Shown: positions 1 through 7,093, counted from the first letter of the stretch. The stretch is DNA of 13,776 bases from an uncultured Prevotellaceae bacterium (GCA_900313845.1 OMTC01000027.1:1-13776); one strand, 5' to 3'. Numbers and translations: made by a program. Notes: a model not told the origin generated them from the letters alone.

Positions 1-2092
1 GAATGGAAAACTGGCTGGCGAGTGGAAATATGGGTACTCGGCTTTCAACGTTGATATAACTCCTTATATATATAAGGACGGCAGAAAGAACACGGTTGCT
101 GTGCGTTTGCAGAACATTGAGGAGAGTAGTCGTTGGTATCCAGGTGCAGGACTTTATCGACCTGTGACATTGATTACCACCAGCAAGACACATATTGCTC
201 CTTGGGGTATTGATGTGCAAACAGTGGAAAGCGTTTGGTCCTCGAACACTGCAAAGCTGAAGGCAAAGGTGAAAGTGATGAATAGAGAAGAAGGCGATGT
301 GGTTCGTTTTTCAATCGCTGGGAAAGATTTCGACTTGCCTTTCAAATCGATTCATGGTTTAGCTCAGAATAGCGTTGCAAGCGATGAAATCACATTGGAA
401 GGCATCGAAGTTTGGGATCCGTCTAACCCTATTCTTTATGAGGCAAAAGTAAGTATCATCAAGGCAAATGGCAAAGTTGTTGATACGAAGACTTTCAAGT
501 ATGGAATTCGAACGATTTCCTATGGAGATAGTTATACAAATCTCGACGGGAATGGTAGTTTAGGTAATTTCTATATCAATGGAAAACCTTATAAATTCAA
601 AGGAGTTTGCTTGCATCACGACTTGGGAATGTTAGGTGCTGCGGTGAACAAAGCAGCTTTGCTCCATCAACTCACACTGTTGAAATCGATGGGATGCAAT
701 GCGATTCGAACTTCTCACAATATGCCTTCGCAGTGGCAGATGGATTTGTGCGACTCATTGGGAATCATGGTGATGGCAGAGTCCTTTGATATGTGGAAAT
801 ATCCTAAGTGCAAGAACGGATATGCTCGCTTCTATGATGATTGGTGGAGAAGGGATTTGACCAATCTTGTGAAGGCAAATCAATTGCACCCTTCCATTGT
901 GATGTGGAGTATCGGAAATGAAATTCCAGAGCAGGGAATGAAGGAGGGAAACCATATGACTCGCGATATGCAGAACCTGATGCATCGGCTCGACCCAACT
1001 CGTCCTGTGACTGCTGGAATGGACCGAATTGACAATGCGCTTTCAACTGGTTATGCTCAGGTGCTCGATATTCCTGGCATGAATTATCGCACGCACAAGT
1101 ATGAAATGGCTTACGAGAAACTGCGTCATGGATTTGTGTTGGGAAGCGAAACTGCCAGTACGGTGAGTTCGCGTGGCGTGTATAAGTTCCCTGTGGAATA
1201 TGGCAAAGACAAGCAATGGGACGATGGACAATGCACGGGCTATGATGTGGTGGCTTGCTCGTGGAGCAATGTGCCTGAGGAAGATTGGGTGCTGCAAGAT
1301 GACAAGAGTTGGGTGATGGGTGAGTTTGTCTGGACAGGCTTCGACTATTTGGGCGAACCAACCCCATACGACGGATATTGGCCAAGCAGAAGTAGCTACT
1401 TTGGAATCTTTGATTTGGCAGGACTTCCTAAGGACAGATATTATCTTTATCGTTCTCGCTGGAACAAGAATGAAAGCACGATTCATTTGCTCCCTCATTG
1501 GAACTGGAAAGGACGCGAGGGTGAAGTGACACCTGTGTATTGCTATACGAATTATCCTACGGCAGAACTCTTTGTGAATGGCAAGAGCCAAGGAAAGATT
1601 TCGAAGAATCCAAAACTGGATGGCAAGGATGGTCCTGCTTTCGATAGGTATCGTTTGCGTTGGAATGACGTGAAATATGAACCAGGCGAAATTCGTGTCG
1701 TAGTTTATGACAAGGATGGAAACAGAGTGGGAGAGGAGAGTGTGAAAACAGCTGGTGCTCCCGACCACATTGTGCTGGAAGCAGACAAAACGAATTTGAA
1801 TGCGGATGGGGAAGACATGGCTTTCATCACGGTGAAGGTTGTGGATAAGGATGGAAATCTCTGCCCTGATGCGGACAATCAGATACAAGTGTCTGTAAGC
1901 GGTGCTGCTCAGTTCAAAGGTATTTGCAATGGAGATGCCACCAGTCTGGAGGTATTTACAAACCCTACTATGAAAGTGTTCCACGGTATGCTCTCAGTTG
2001 GAATCATTTCGAAAGAAAAGGGTGGTAAGGCTCAGTTGAATGTCAGAGGAAAAGGTGTGAAAGCTGCTAAGCTGGACTTCAACGTTGAATAG
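1..2092 (+). CDS. Glycoside hydrolase family 2, beta-galactosidase-like (5' partial)
   Basis: This is the 3' part of a GH2 exo-glycosidase; the frame is open to the window edge, the first whole codon is at nt 2, and 696 codons are present. Order seen: the end of the N-terminal sugar-binding jelly roll (SSRWYPGAGLYRPV), an Ig-like domain, the TIM barrel from about residue 185 (KFKGVCLHHDLG), a DUF4982-like region (about 490-580) and a C-terminal Ig-like domain starting near GAPDHIVLEADKTNLNADGE. The acid/base Glu is in SIGNE (codon at nt 920-922) and the nucleophile is in GSETAST (codon at nt 1148-1150), so the active site looks intact. Such enzymes normally sit in the periplasm of gut Bacteroidota and remove terminal beta-linked sugars, usually galactose, from glycans; the exact substrate cannot be read here. 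The signal peptide would lie left of the window. A GTG at nt 101 is internal, not the start. It ends just before a terminator. Confidence 0.93.
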   Translation, partial: NGKLAGEWKYGYSAFNVDITPYIYKDGRKNTVAVRLQNIEESSRWYPGAGLYRPVTLITTSKTHIAPWGIDVQTVESVWSSNTAKLKAKVKVMNREEGDVVRFSIAGKDFDLPFKSIHGLAQNSVASDEITLEGIEVWDPSNPILYEAKVSIIKANGKVVDTKTFKYGIRTISYGDSYTNLDGNGSLGNFYINGKPYKFKGVCLHHDLGMLGAAVNKAALLHQLTLLKSMGCNAIRTSHNMPSQWQMDLCDSLGIMVMAESFDMWKYPKCKNGYARFYDDWWRRDLTNLVKANQLHPSIVMWSIGNEIPEQGMKEGNHMTRDMQNLMHRLDPTRPVTAGMDRIDNALSTGYAQVLDIPGMNYRTHKYEMAYEKLRHGFVLGSETASTVSSRGVYKFPVEYGKDKQWDDGQCTGYDVVACSWSNVPEEDWVLQDDKSWVMGEFVWTGFDYLGEPTPYDGYWPSRSSYFGIFDLAGLPKDRYYLYRSRWNKNESTIHLLPHWNWKGREGEVTPVYCYTNYPTAELFVNGKSQGKISKNPKLDGKDGPAFDRYRLRWNDVKYEPGEIRVVVYDKDGNRVGEESVKTAGAPDHIVLEADKTNLNADGEDMAFITVKVVDKDGNLCPDADNQIQVSVSGAAQFKGICNGDATSLEVFTNPTMKVFHGMLSVGIISKEKGGKAQLNVRGKGVKAAKLDFNVE

Positions 2093-2105
2093 CAAGCATG
2101 AAAAA

Positions 2106-2131
2106 GAGGGTACCCCGTTTGAGGTATCCTC
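2106..2131. terminator. Bidirectional terminator between GH2 gene and mscL
   Basis: Nine-base-pair stem GAGGGTACC (2106-2114) with GGTATCCTC (2123-2131), one G-U pair and an 8-nt loop. A5 precedes it and CTTTGTCTTT follows, so the minus strand gets a T5 tail (for mscL) and the plus strand a weaker T-rich tail (for the GH2 gene). It lies between two convergent stop codons, as expected. Confidence 0.8.
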
Positions 2132-2165
2132 TCTTTGTCTTTATCCATAAATACTTTTTTCAGGA

Positions 2166-2579
2166 TTACTTCTTAGAAAGAAGATCACGAATCTCGGTGA
2201 GGAGTTTCTCTTCAGCAGATGGTTCTGGAGCAGGAGCAGGTTCTTCAGCCTTCTTAGCAGTCAACTTGTTCATAGCCTTCACCATGAGGAAGATACAGAA
2301 CGCGATGATCAGGAAGTCGATGATGTTCTGGATGAAAGCACCATACTTGAGTGTGGCTCCTGCAATTGGCTCGCCACCATCAACAGATGGAATCATCATC
2401 TTGTATTCCAAACCTGACAAATCAATGCCGCCAGTCAACATACCAACGATAGGCATAAGGACGTCATCAACCAAAGATGTGACAATCTTACCGAAAGCAC
2501 CGCCGACGATTACACCGACAGCCATGTCCATCACGTTGCCTTTCATGGCAAAATCCTTAAATTCTTTAATAAATCCCAT
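2166..2579 (-). CDS. mscL: Large-conductance mechanosensitive channel MscL
   Basis: MscL is a homopentameric inner-membrane channel that opens under membrane tension and releases solutes during hypo-osmotic shock. The 137-residue protein has the family layout: N-terminal amphipathic helix (MGFIKEFKDFAMKGNVMDMA), TM1 about 15-45 with the Gly/Ala-rich pore face (VGVIVGGAFGKIV), a periplasmic loop, TM2 about 77-103 (YGAFIQNIIDFLIIAFCIFL), an Ala/Pro/Glu linker (AEEPAPAPEP) and a charged C-terminal helix (EEKLLTEIRDLL). Length is typical of the family. It converges with the upstream GH2 gene and diverges from gap across a 437-nt intergenic region. There is no Shine-Dalgarno sequence before the ATG, as usual in this phylum. 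Confidence 0.97.
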   Translation of the reverse strand: MGFIKEFKDFAMKGNVMDMAVGVIVGGAFGKIVTSLVDDVLMPIVGMLTGGIDLSGLEYKMMIPSVDGGEPIAGATLKYGAFIQNIIDFLIIAFCIFLMVKAMNKLTAKKAEEPAPAPEPSAEEKLLTEIRDLLSKK

Positions 2580-2713
2580 AGTTTTGTCTGTTTTTTAATT
2601 GATAAAAATGGTTAGTGAAAATACTTATTTTCAAAGCACAGTTGGCAAAAGGGAAGATAAAGACGATTTTTGTCAATAAGCACTTCGCAATTATGATTTT
2701 TTTATTAAAATCT

Positions 2714-2746
2714 TTTGCAAAGATAAAAGAATTATTTGTAACTTTG
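2714..2746 (+). promoter_or_regulatory. Bacteroidota-type promoter reading toward the micro-lipoprotein and gap
   Basis: TTTG at 2714-2717, a 21-nt spacer, then TAACTTTG at 2739-2746, an exact match to the phylum's -33 TTTG / -7 TAnnTTTG consensus. The transcription start would fall near 2753. It is the only good match I find between mscL and gap on this strand, so gap may be made from it with a leader of about 265 nt that includes the 33-codon ORF. Confidence 0.6.
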
Positions 2747-2756
2747 CATTCACAAA
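2718..2756 (-). promoter_or_regulatory. Possible mscL promoter (weak)
   Basis: On the minus strand TATCTTTG (2725-2718) fits the Bacteroidota -7 element TAnnTTTG. The nearest TTTG upstream is at 2756-2753, a 27-nt spacer that is longer than normal, so the -33 box is doubtful. It would leave an mscL leader of roughly 130 nt. The same bases include part of the region used by the plus-strand promoter. Confidence 0.3.
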
Positions 2757-2761
2757 GGGGT

Positions 2762-2777
2762 AAATCTTCAAAGATTT
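2762..2777. repeat. Short perfect dyad just after the promoter
   Basis: AAATCTT (2762-2768), CA, AAGATTT (2771-2777): a 7+7 perfect inverted repeat with a 2-nt centre. It sits about 10 nt after the predicted start point of the plus-strand promoter, where an operator could lie. It is AT-rich and short, so chance is a real alternative. Confidence 0.3.
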
Positions 2778-2833
2778 GTAAAAATTGCCCTAAAAATTTG
2801 TATTGGTAGAAAGAAAATAGCTCTTTTTAAGTA

Positions 2834-2935
2834 ATGCATATAAACAAACAAAGACTGATTAGCATATCTTTCATGCTGCTTACAATACTTTTATTCGTTG
2901 CATGCAAATCTGCCGAACATTGTAATTGTGGATAA
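2834..2935 (+). CDS. Putative 33-residue micro-lipoprotein upstream of gap
   Basis: A small ORF, ATG 2834 to TAA 2935. The translation begins MHINKQRLIS, continues into a hydrophobic stretch (ISFMLLTILLFVA, residues 11-23) and reaches Cys24 in the context FVAC, followed by KSAEHCNCG and the stop. This has the n-region, h-region and lipobox-like order of a lipoprotein signal; the -3 residue is Phe rather than the usual Leu. Cleavage would leave a 10-residue lipidated peptide with three cysteines (24, 30, 32). It lies between a good promoter and gap, 82 nt before the gap start and in the same orientation, so it could be co-transcribed or act as a leader ORF. I do not recognise a family. Alternatives are a decayed remnant of a longer lipoprotein gene or a chance ORF. 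Confidence 0.5.
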   Translation: MHINKQRLISISFMLLTILLFVACKSAEHCNCG

Positions 2936-3017
2936 CAAGATATATGCATTTCTATTATGCTATCAAGAGATTTAATATAAAGTTTTTAAACCCTTTAAAT
3001 TAACAAAAAAATCAAAA

Positions 3018-4046
3018 ATGGCAACAAAAGTTGGTATTAACGGTTTCGGCCGTATCGGTCGCCTCGCATTCCGTCAGATGTTCGAGGCTGAAGGTTATGA
3101 AGTAGTAGCAATCAACGACTTGACAAGCCCTAAGATGCTTGCTCACCTCCTCAAGTATGATACAGCTCAGGGTGGTTTCTGTGGTAAGTTCGGTGAGAAC
3201 AAGCACACAGTTGACTGCACAGAGAACTCTATCATTGTTGATGGCAAGGAGATTACTATCTACGCTATTCCTAACGCAGCTGAACTTCCTTGGGGTAAAC
3301 TCGGCGTTGACGTAGTTCTCGAGTGCACAGGTTTCTATACTTCTAAGGAGAAGGCTTCTGCTCACCTGACCGCTGGTGCTAAGAAGGTTGTTATCTCTGC
3401 TCCTGCTGGTAACGATCTGCCTACTATCGTTTACAATGTAAACCACAAGACTCTGACTCCTGCTGACACAGTTATCTCTGCTGCATCTTGCACCACTAAC
3501 TGTTTGGCTCCTATGACAAAGGCTTTGAATGATTTCGCTCCAATCCAGAGTGGTATCATGACAACTGTACACGCTTACACTGGTGACCAGATGATTTTGG
3601 ACGGTCCTCAGCGCAAGGGTGATGTTCAGCGTGCACGTGCTGGTGCTCAGAACATCGTTCCTAACTCAACTGGTGCTGCTAAGGCTATCGGTTTGGTTAT
3701 TCCTGAATTGAACGGTAAGTTGATCGGTGCTGCACAGCGCGTTCCAACTCCAACAGGTTCTACTACTATCCTTCACGCTGTTGTTAAGGGTGAGGTTACT
3801 GTTGAGGGTATCAACGCTGCTATGAAGGCTGCAACTAACGAGTCTTTCGGTTATACAGAAGAGAAGCTCGTTTCTAGCGACATCATCGGTATGAAGTTCG
3901 GTTCACTCTTCGATGCAAACCAGACTATGGTTTCTAAGATGGGTGACGGTAACTCTCTCGTACAGGTTGTTGCTTGGTACGACAATGAGAACTCTTACAC
4001 TTCTCAGATGGTTCGTACTATCAAGTACCTCGCTGAGCTCAAGTAA
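3018..4046 (+). CDS. gap: Glyceraldehyde-3-phosphate dehydrogenase, type I
   Basis: Converts glyceraldehyde-3-phosphate, phosphate and NAD+ to 1,3-bisphosphoglycerate in glycolysis (reversible); a cytosolic tetramer. The 342-residue protein has the Rossmann start GINGFGRIGR (6-15), Asp34 after the second strand (AIND), which favours NAD over NADP, the active-site block SAASCTTNC with catalytic Cys158, and His185 in TTVHAYTGDQ. The C-terminal WYDNENSY motif is present. Full length with no broken motif. Codon use differs visibly from its neighbours (strong preference for GCT, GGT, AAC, TAC, CTC), the usual mark of very high expression. It starts after an A-rich leader with no Shine-Dalgarno and ends at a strong terminator, so it is probably transcribed alone or with the small upstream ORF. 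Confidence 0.98.
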   Translation: MATKVGINGFGRIGRLAFRQMFEAEGYEVVAINDLTSPKMLAHLLKYDTAQGGFCGKFGENKHTVDCTENSIIVDGKEITIYAIPNAAELPWGKLGVDVVLECTGFYTSKEKASAHLTAGAKKVVISAPAGNDLPTIVYNVNHKTLTPADTVISAASCTTNCLAPMTKALNDFAPIQSGIMTTVHAYTGDQMILDGPQRKGDVQRARAGAQNIVPNSTGAAKAIGLVIPELNGKLIGAAQRVPTPTGSTTILHAVVKGEVTVEGINAAMKAATNESFGYTEEKLVSSDIIGMKFGSLFDANQTMVSKMGDGNSLVQVVAWYDNENSYTSQMVRTIKYLAELK

Positions 4047-4099
4047 GAAACTCACACACACATTTGATTAGATAGACTTTTTATCCAATCAAAAACATT

Positions 4100-4138
4100 C
4101 AGCTCCATCATTCTTCTGAGTGATGGAGTTGTTTTTTT
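4100..4138 (+). terminator. Intrinsic terminator of gap
   Basis: Stem CAGCTCCATCA (4100-4110) pairs with TGATGGAGTTG (4121-4131), 11 bp with one G-U pair, 10-nt loop, followed directly by T7 (4132-4138). It lies 53 nt after the gap stop codon. Confidence 0.9.
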
Positions 4139-4193
4139 ATGTTGAATCTCTTTTCAAAAGGAAAAGGGAAACACTATTTCAAATGGAGAAGAA

Positions 4194-4232
4194 CATAAAA
4201 AAAGAGCTGGGCGTTATTGTACCCAACTCTTT
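4194..4232 (-). terminator. Intrinsic terminator of the htpG / Cys-rich protein unit
   Basis: AAAGAGCTGGG (4201-4211) and CCCAACTCTTT (4222-4232) form an 11-position stem with one mismatch and a 10-nt loop. Read on the minus strand the stem is followed by T7, and it lies 23 nt past the stop of the small Cys-rich gene. It faces the gap terminator and closes the leftward transcription unit. Confidence 0.8.
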
Positions 4233-4255
4233 CCTTATTCTGATAAGTGTATAGT

Positions 4256-4426
4256 TTATTTGCAATCACAGCAACCTGGACAATCGTTTTGCTTATCCTT
4301 GCAATGGCAATTTTGTCCGCCATCACAATTGCATACTTTATCCTTGCCTTGAAACTTTCGGACAATGCCTCGAATGAGTAACACAGCAGCTATACAGCAA
4401 ATGATAATAACGACGGTAAGTTGCAT
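4256..4426 (-). CDS. Small cysteine-rich single-pass membrane protein (FeoB-associated-like)
   Basis: A 56-residue ORF: MQLTVVIIICCIAAVLLIRG forms one N-terminal transmembrane helix (about 3-21), followed by basic residues RKFQGKDK and a tail with eight cysteines at 32, 34, 40, 42, 49, 52, 53 and 55 (CNCDGGQNCHC, then CPGCCDCK). By topology and Cys density it resembles the FeoB-associated Cys-rich membrane proteins found in Bacteroidota and Firmicutes, thought to bind metal near the ferrous iron transporter, but no feoA or feoB is present here, so the assignment is tentative. By the positive-inside rule the Cys tail should face the cytoplasm. It starts 37 nt after the htpG stop, on the same strand, and is followed by a clear terminator, so it is probably co-transcribed with htpG. 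A metal-binding or redox role is inference from the cysteines. A 63-residue ORF in another frame overlaps it and lacks these features. Confidence 0.72.
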   Translation of the reverse strand: MQLTVVIIICCIAAVLLIRGIVRKFQGKDKVCNCDGGQNCHCKDKQNDCPGCCDCK

Positions 4427-4463
4427 AAGATTGATTATTTATAAACTATATACTCTTGCAAAA

Positions 4464-6515
4464 TTAAATCAATTCGATAGAACGACGAACAAACTTGTTA
4501 AGTGCTTCACCTGTTAGCAAACCATTCTGAAGGAGAGCCAAGTCAATGAGTTGATGCACAATCTTATTGTCCTTTGCATAGTCAGCAATGATAGCAGTCT
4601 TTTTCTCTTGCTGTTCGGTAATTTGCTTTTCTGTGTTGGACAAATCATCTTTCGATTCCTGAGGAATCTCATCCCATTTCTTATCCTTATTCTGCTGGTT
4701 GATGGCATCACGACGGGCTGTAAGTCCTGCTATTTCACCAAGAATAGGTTTCAAAGCTTCAGCAGTAGCATTCTCACCCTCTGTCAAAACATCCTTAACA
4801 AGCTTGTGGTCGGTGTTGAGTACAACATTGAGCATATCAGGCATTTCACCATAGAAGCCCATACCTTGCTGAATTCGACTCATCTCCTTCATACGACGCA
4901 TGTATTCACTTTGGGTAATGACAACAGGAGCAGCTGATTCACCCATTGCTTGAGCATCTACATTGAATTCCATCTTTTCCATCTTAGGCATCTGGGTCTG
5001 GAACAAGCTCTTGAGAATATCCTTCTTGGATTCAGCCAATTCTTCCTTTTTCTCATCTTCCTTCACGATAAGACGGTCAATCACATCGCTATCTACACTG
5101 GCAAAGCGGCTCTTCTCGAACTTACGTTCCAGCATGTTTACCATAGCTGTGTCGAGTTCGCCATTGAGGAGAAGCACATTGTATCCCTTAGCTTGTGCAG
5201 AATCAATGTAACTATATTGCTTATCCTTATTCTGAGCATAAAGATAAACCAAGTTTCCATCCTTATCAGTCTGATTATCCTTGATGAGCGTCTGATATTC
5301 CTCATAAGTGTATGCCTTGCCTTCTGTATCCTTCAACAAAGCAAACTTGTTAGCCTTATCATAGAAATCTTCTTCACTCAGCATGCCATAGTGGATGAAA
5401 ATCTTGATGTCGTCCCACTTTTCCTCAAAGTCCTTACGGTCTGTCTTGAAGATTTGCTGCAAGCGATCGGCAACTTTCTTGGAAATATAAGTACTGATTT
5501 TCTTCACATTGGAGTCACTCTGCAAATAGCTTCGGCTTACATTGAGTGGAATATCTGGACTATCAATGACACCATGAAGCAAGGTCAAGAAGTCTGGAAC
5601 GATTCCTTCCACTGAATCGGTGACGAATACCTGATTGCAATAGAGCTGAATCTTGTTCTTTTGCAAATCGAAATTCGACTTCACCTTAGGGAAATAGAGC
5701 ACACCTGTGAGATTGAATGGATAATCTACATTCAGATGAATCCAGAAAAGAGGCTCATCGCTCATAGGGTAAAGGTCGCGATAGAACTTCTTGTAGTCCT
5801 CGTCCTTTAATTCAGATGGTTTCTTGGTCCAAATAGGAGTTGTATCATTGATGATATTGTCCTCTTCTGTTTCAACCTGCTTGCCATCTTTCCATTCTTT
5901 CTTCTTACCGAAAGCAACAGCAATAGGGAGGAAATGGCAATACTTCTTCAGCAAGTCAGAAATCTTGTTTTCTTCCAAGAAATCCTTGCTATCATCGTCG
6001 ATATACATGATGATGTCCGTACCACGATCCTGCTTATCTGCATCCTCGATAGAGAATTCAGGACTTCCGTCGCAACTCCATTTCACAGCCTTTGCATCTG
6101 GTTGCCAACTCTTCGTAACGATTTCAACTTTCTTTGAAACCATGAAAGCAGAATAGAAACCGAGTCCAAAATGACCGATGATGGCATTTGCATCCTTCTT
6201 ATACTTGTCAAGGAAATCGTTGGCTCCAGAGAAAGCGATTTGGTTGATGTATTTGTCGATTTCCTCCTCTGTCATACCAATACCACGGTCGGAGACAGTG
6301 AGTGTGCCTGCATCCTTATTGATACTTACATGCACGGTCAAATCCCCAGCTTCTTCTTTCAACTCACCTTTCGAAGCAAGTGTGCGAAGTTTCTGAGTGG
6401 CATCTACTGCATTGGAAACAATTTCACGGAGGAAAATTTCATGGTCTGAATAGAGAAACTTTTTGATAACGGGGAAGATGTTCTCTGTAGTAACCCCAAT
6501 ATTACCTTTTTGCAT
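4464..6515 (-). CDS. htpG: Molecular chaperone HtpG (bacterial Hsp90)
   Basis: ATP-dependent homodimeric cytosolic chaperone that remodels client proteins, often after DnaK. The GHKL ATPase domain is intact: EIVSNAVDAT (Glu31, Asn35, Asp38), DRGIGM (76-81), and the lid GHFGLGFYSAFMV (114-126); the middle domain and C-terminal dimer domain follow, for 683 residues in all. I start it at the Met of MQKGNIGVTTENIFP because Bacteroidota HtpG proteins begin this way. The frame is open for 32 more codons (to 6611), but that extension is not HtpG-like and runs through the hairpin region between genes. It sits between the alaX-like gene and a small Cys-rich membrane protein. No CIRCE element is visible upstream. 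Confidence 0.97.
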   Translation of the reverse strand: MQKGNIGVTTENIFPVIKKFLYSDHEIFLREIVSNAVDATQKLRTLASKGELKEEAGDLTVHVSINKDAGTLTVSDRGIGMTEEEIDKYINQIAFSGANDFLDKYKKDANAIIGHFGLGFYSAFMVSKKVEIVTKSWQPDAKAVKWSCDGSPEFSIEDADKQDRGTDIIMYIDDDSKDFLEENKISDLLKKYCHFLPIAVAFGKKKEWKDGKQVETEEDNIINDTTPIWTKKPSELKDEDYKKFYRDLYPMSDEPLFWIHLNVDYPFNLTGVLYFPKVKSNFDLQKNKIQLYCNQVFVTDSVEGIVPDFLTLLHGVIDSPDIPLNVSRSYLQSDSNVKKISTYISKKVADRLQQIFKTDRKDFEEKWDDIKIFIHYGMLSEEDFYDKANKFALLKDTEGKAYTYEEYQTLIKDNQTDKDGNLVYLYAQNKDKQYSYIDSAQAKGYNVLLLNGELDTAMVNMLERKFEKSRFASVDSDVIDRLIVKEDEKKEELAESKKDILKSLFQTQMPKMEKMEFNVDAQAMGESAAPVVITQSEYMRRMKEMSRIQQGMGFYGEMPDMLNVVLNTDHKLVKDVLTEGENATAEALKPILGEIAGLTARRDAINQQNKDKKWDEIPQESKDDLSNTEKQITEQQEKKTAIIADYAKDNKIVHQLIDLALLQNGLLTGEALNKFVRRSIELI

Positions 6516-6558
6516 TTTATTATAGAAGATTTGTTTATTTCTGAGCGTGTCGAGATAC

Positions 6559-6596
6559 AAAAAATGTGCCAACAACAGATTCTGATTCTGTTGCTG
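6559..6596 (-). terminator. Probable terminator after the lemA-alaX unit
   Basis: On the minus strand CAGCAACAGA pairs with TCTGTTGTTG (plus-strand arms 6587-6596 and 6570-6579), a 10-bp stem with one G-U pair and a 7-nt loop. A T6 run follows after 5 nt (A6 at 6559-6564 on the plus strand). Position, 32 nt past the alaX stop, fits an intrinsic terminator; the short gap before the T-run makes it weaker. It leaves only about 45 nt for an htpG promoter, so some read-through or an overlapping promoter is likely. Confidence 0.55.
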
Positions 6597-6619
6597 ACAC
6601 AAGTATGACAAAGTGTCAG
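6594..6619. repeat. Inverted repeat CTGACAC-N12-GTGTCAG upstream of htpG
   Basis: Perfect 7-bp arms at 6594-6600 and 6613-6619 with a 12-nt centre, lying between the alaX stop and htpG and overlapping the terminator-like hairpin by 3 nt. It could be a protein-binding site or an alternative RNA fold. It does not match CIRCE. Confidence 0.35.
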
Positions 6620-6628
6620 TAGAAAACG

Positions 6629-7087
6629 CTAAGATGTTGCGCCCACTTTGAACACAATGCGGAAATTTCCATCATTCCAGGATGTGGAATTGATATGGAA
6701 TGAAACGATTTCGCCTGTAGATTTCACATGAGCACCGATACAGGCACACACGTCATAATCACCAATCCTCACGATTCTTAGTGTTTCGCTGGCATCATCA
6801 GGTAGTTTGTTGAGTGTAACACCCTCGGGTATTTCATCGCGTGTCACAAAATCATAAACAACAGGAATGTCTTGCTGAATCAAATCATTCATGATTCTTT
6901 CTATTTCAGCAATCTGTTCAGCTGTGGGTTCTGACTTAAGTGTGTAATTGATTTTGCTCTTCTTCCGTTCTATGTGAGCATTCCGAGAACGCTCGCAGCC
7001 GAACATGCGAACCATCGTTTGGTTGAGCAAATGTTCGGCTGTGTGCATAGGAGGAAATTCTGCCTTGTTATGGGCATTCAGTTCCAT
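6629..7087 (-). CDS. AlaX-like alanyl-tRNA editing protein (free-standing SAD domain)
   Basis: A free-standing relative of the alanyl/threonyl-tRNA synthetase editing domain (tRNA_SAD), which hydrolyses mischarged tRNA such as Ser-tRNA(Ala). The zinc-site signature is complete: HTAEH (His15, His19) and, further on, CIGAH (Cys116, His120). At 152 residues it is the short form, without an attached synthetase or an extra N-terminal domain. It begins 6 nt after the lemA stop on the same strand, so the two are almost certainly one transcript. The link to LemA has no obvious functional reason. The editing fold is well supported; the exact tRNA and amino acid are inferred from the family. Confidence 0.85.
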   Translation of the reverse strand: MELNAHNKAEFPPMHTAEHLLNQTMVRMFGCERSRNAHIERKKSKINYTLKSEPTAEQIAEIERIMNDLIQQDIPVVYDFVTRDEIPEGVTLNKLPDDASETLRIVRIGDYDVCACIGAHVKSTGEIVSFHINSTSWNDGNFRIVFKVGATS

Positions 7088-7093
7088 GTGCTA

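Noticed and set aside
1043..1984. 313-codon minus-strand ORF inside the GH2 gene
   Set aside because: It is antisense to a gene with intact catalytic motifs, has no recognisable domain and is a composition shadow.
2615..2809. 64-codon plus-strand ORF between mscL and gap
   Set aside because: It runs through both promoter boxes, is Lys/Phe/Ile-rich as expected from AT-rich spacer DNA, and has no signal or domain.
3012..3572. 186-codon minus-strand ORF opposite gap
   Set aside because: Caused by the strongly biased codon use of gap; Cys/Ser-rich translation without a domain.
4174..4365. 63-codon minus-strand ORF overlapping the Cys-rich gene
   Set aside because: It runs through the terminator hairpin and lacks the TM plus Cys pattern found in the other frame.
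6516..6611. 32-codon N-terminal extension of htpG
   Set aside because: The extension does not look like HtpG and covers the intergenic hairpins; the family start MQKGNIGVTTE is at 6515.
6516..6628. CIRCE heat-shock element before htpG
   Set aside because: The inverted repeats there do not match TTAGCACTC-N9-GAGTGCTAA.
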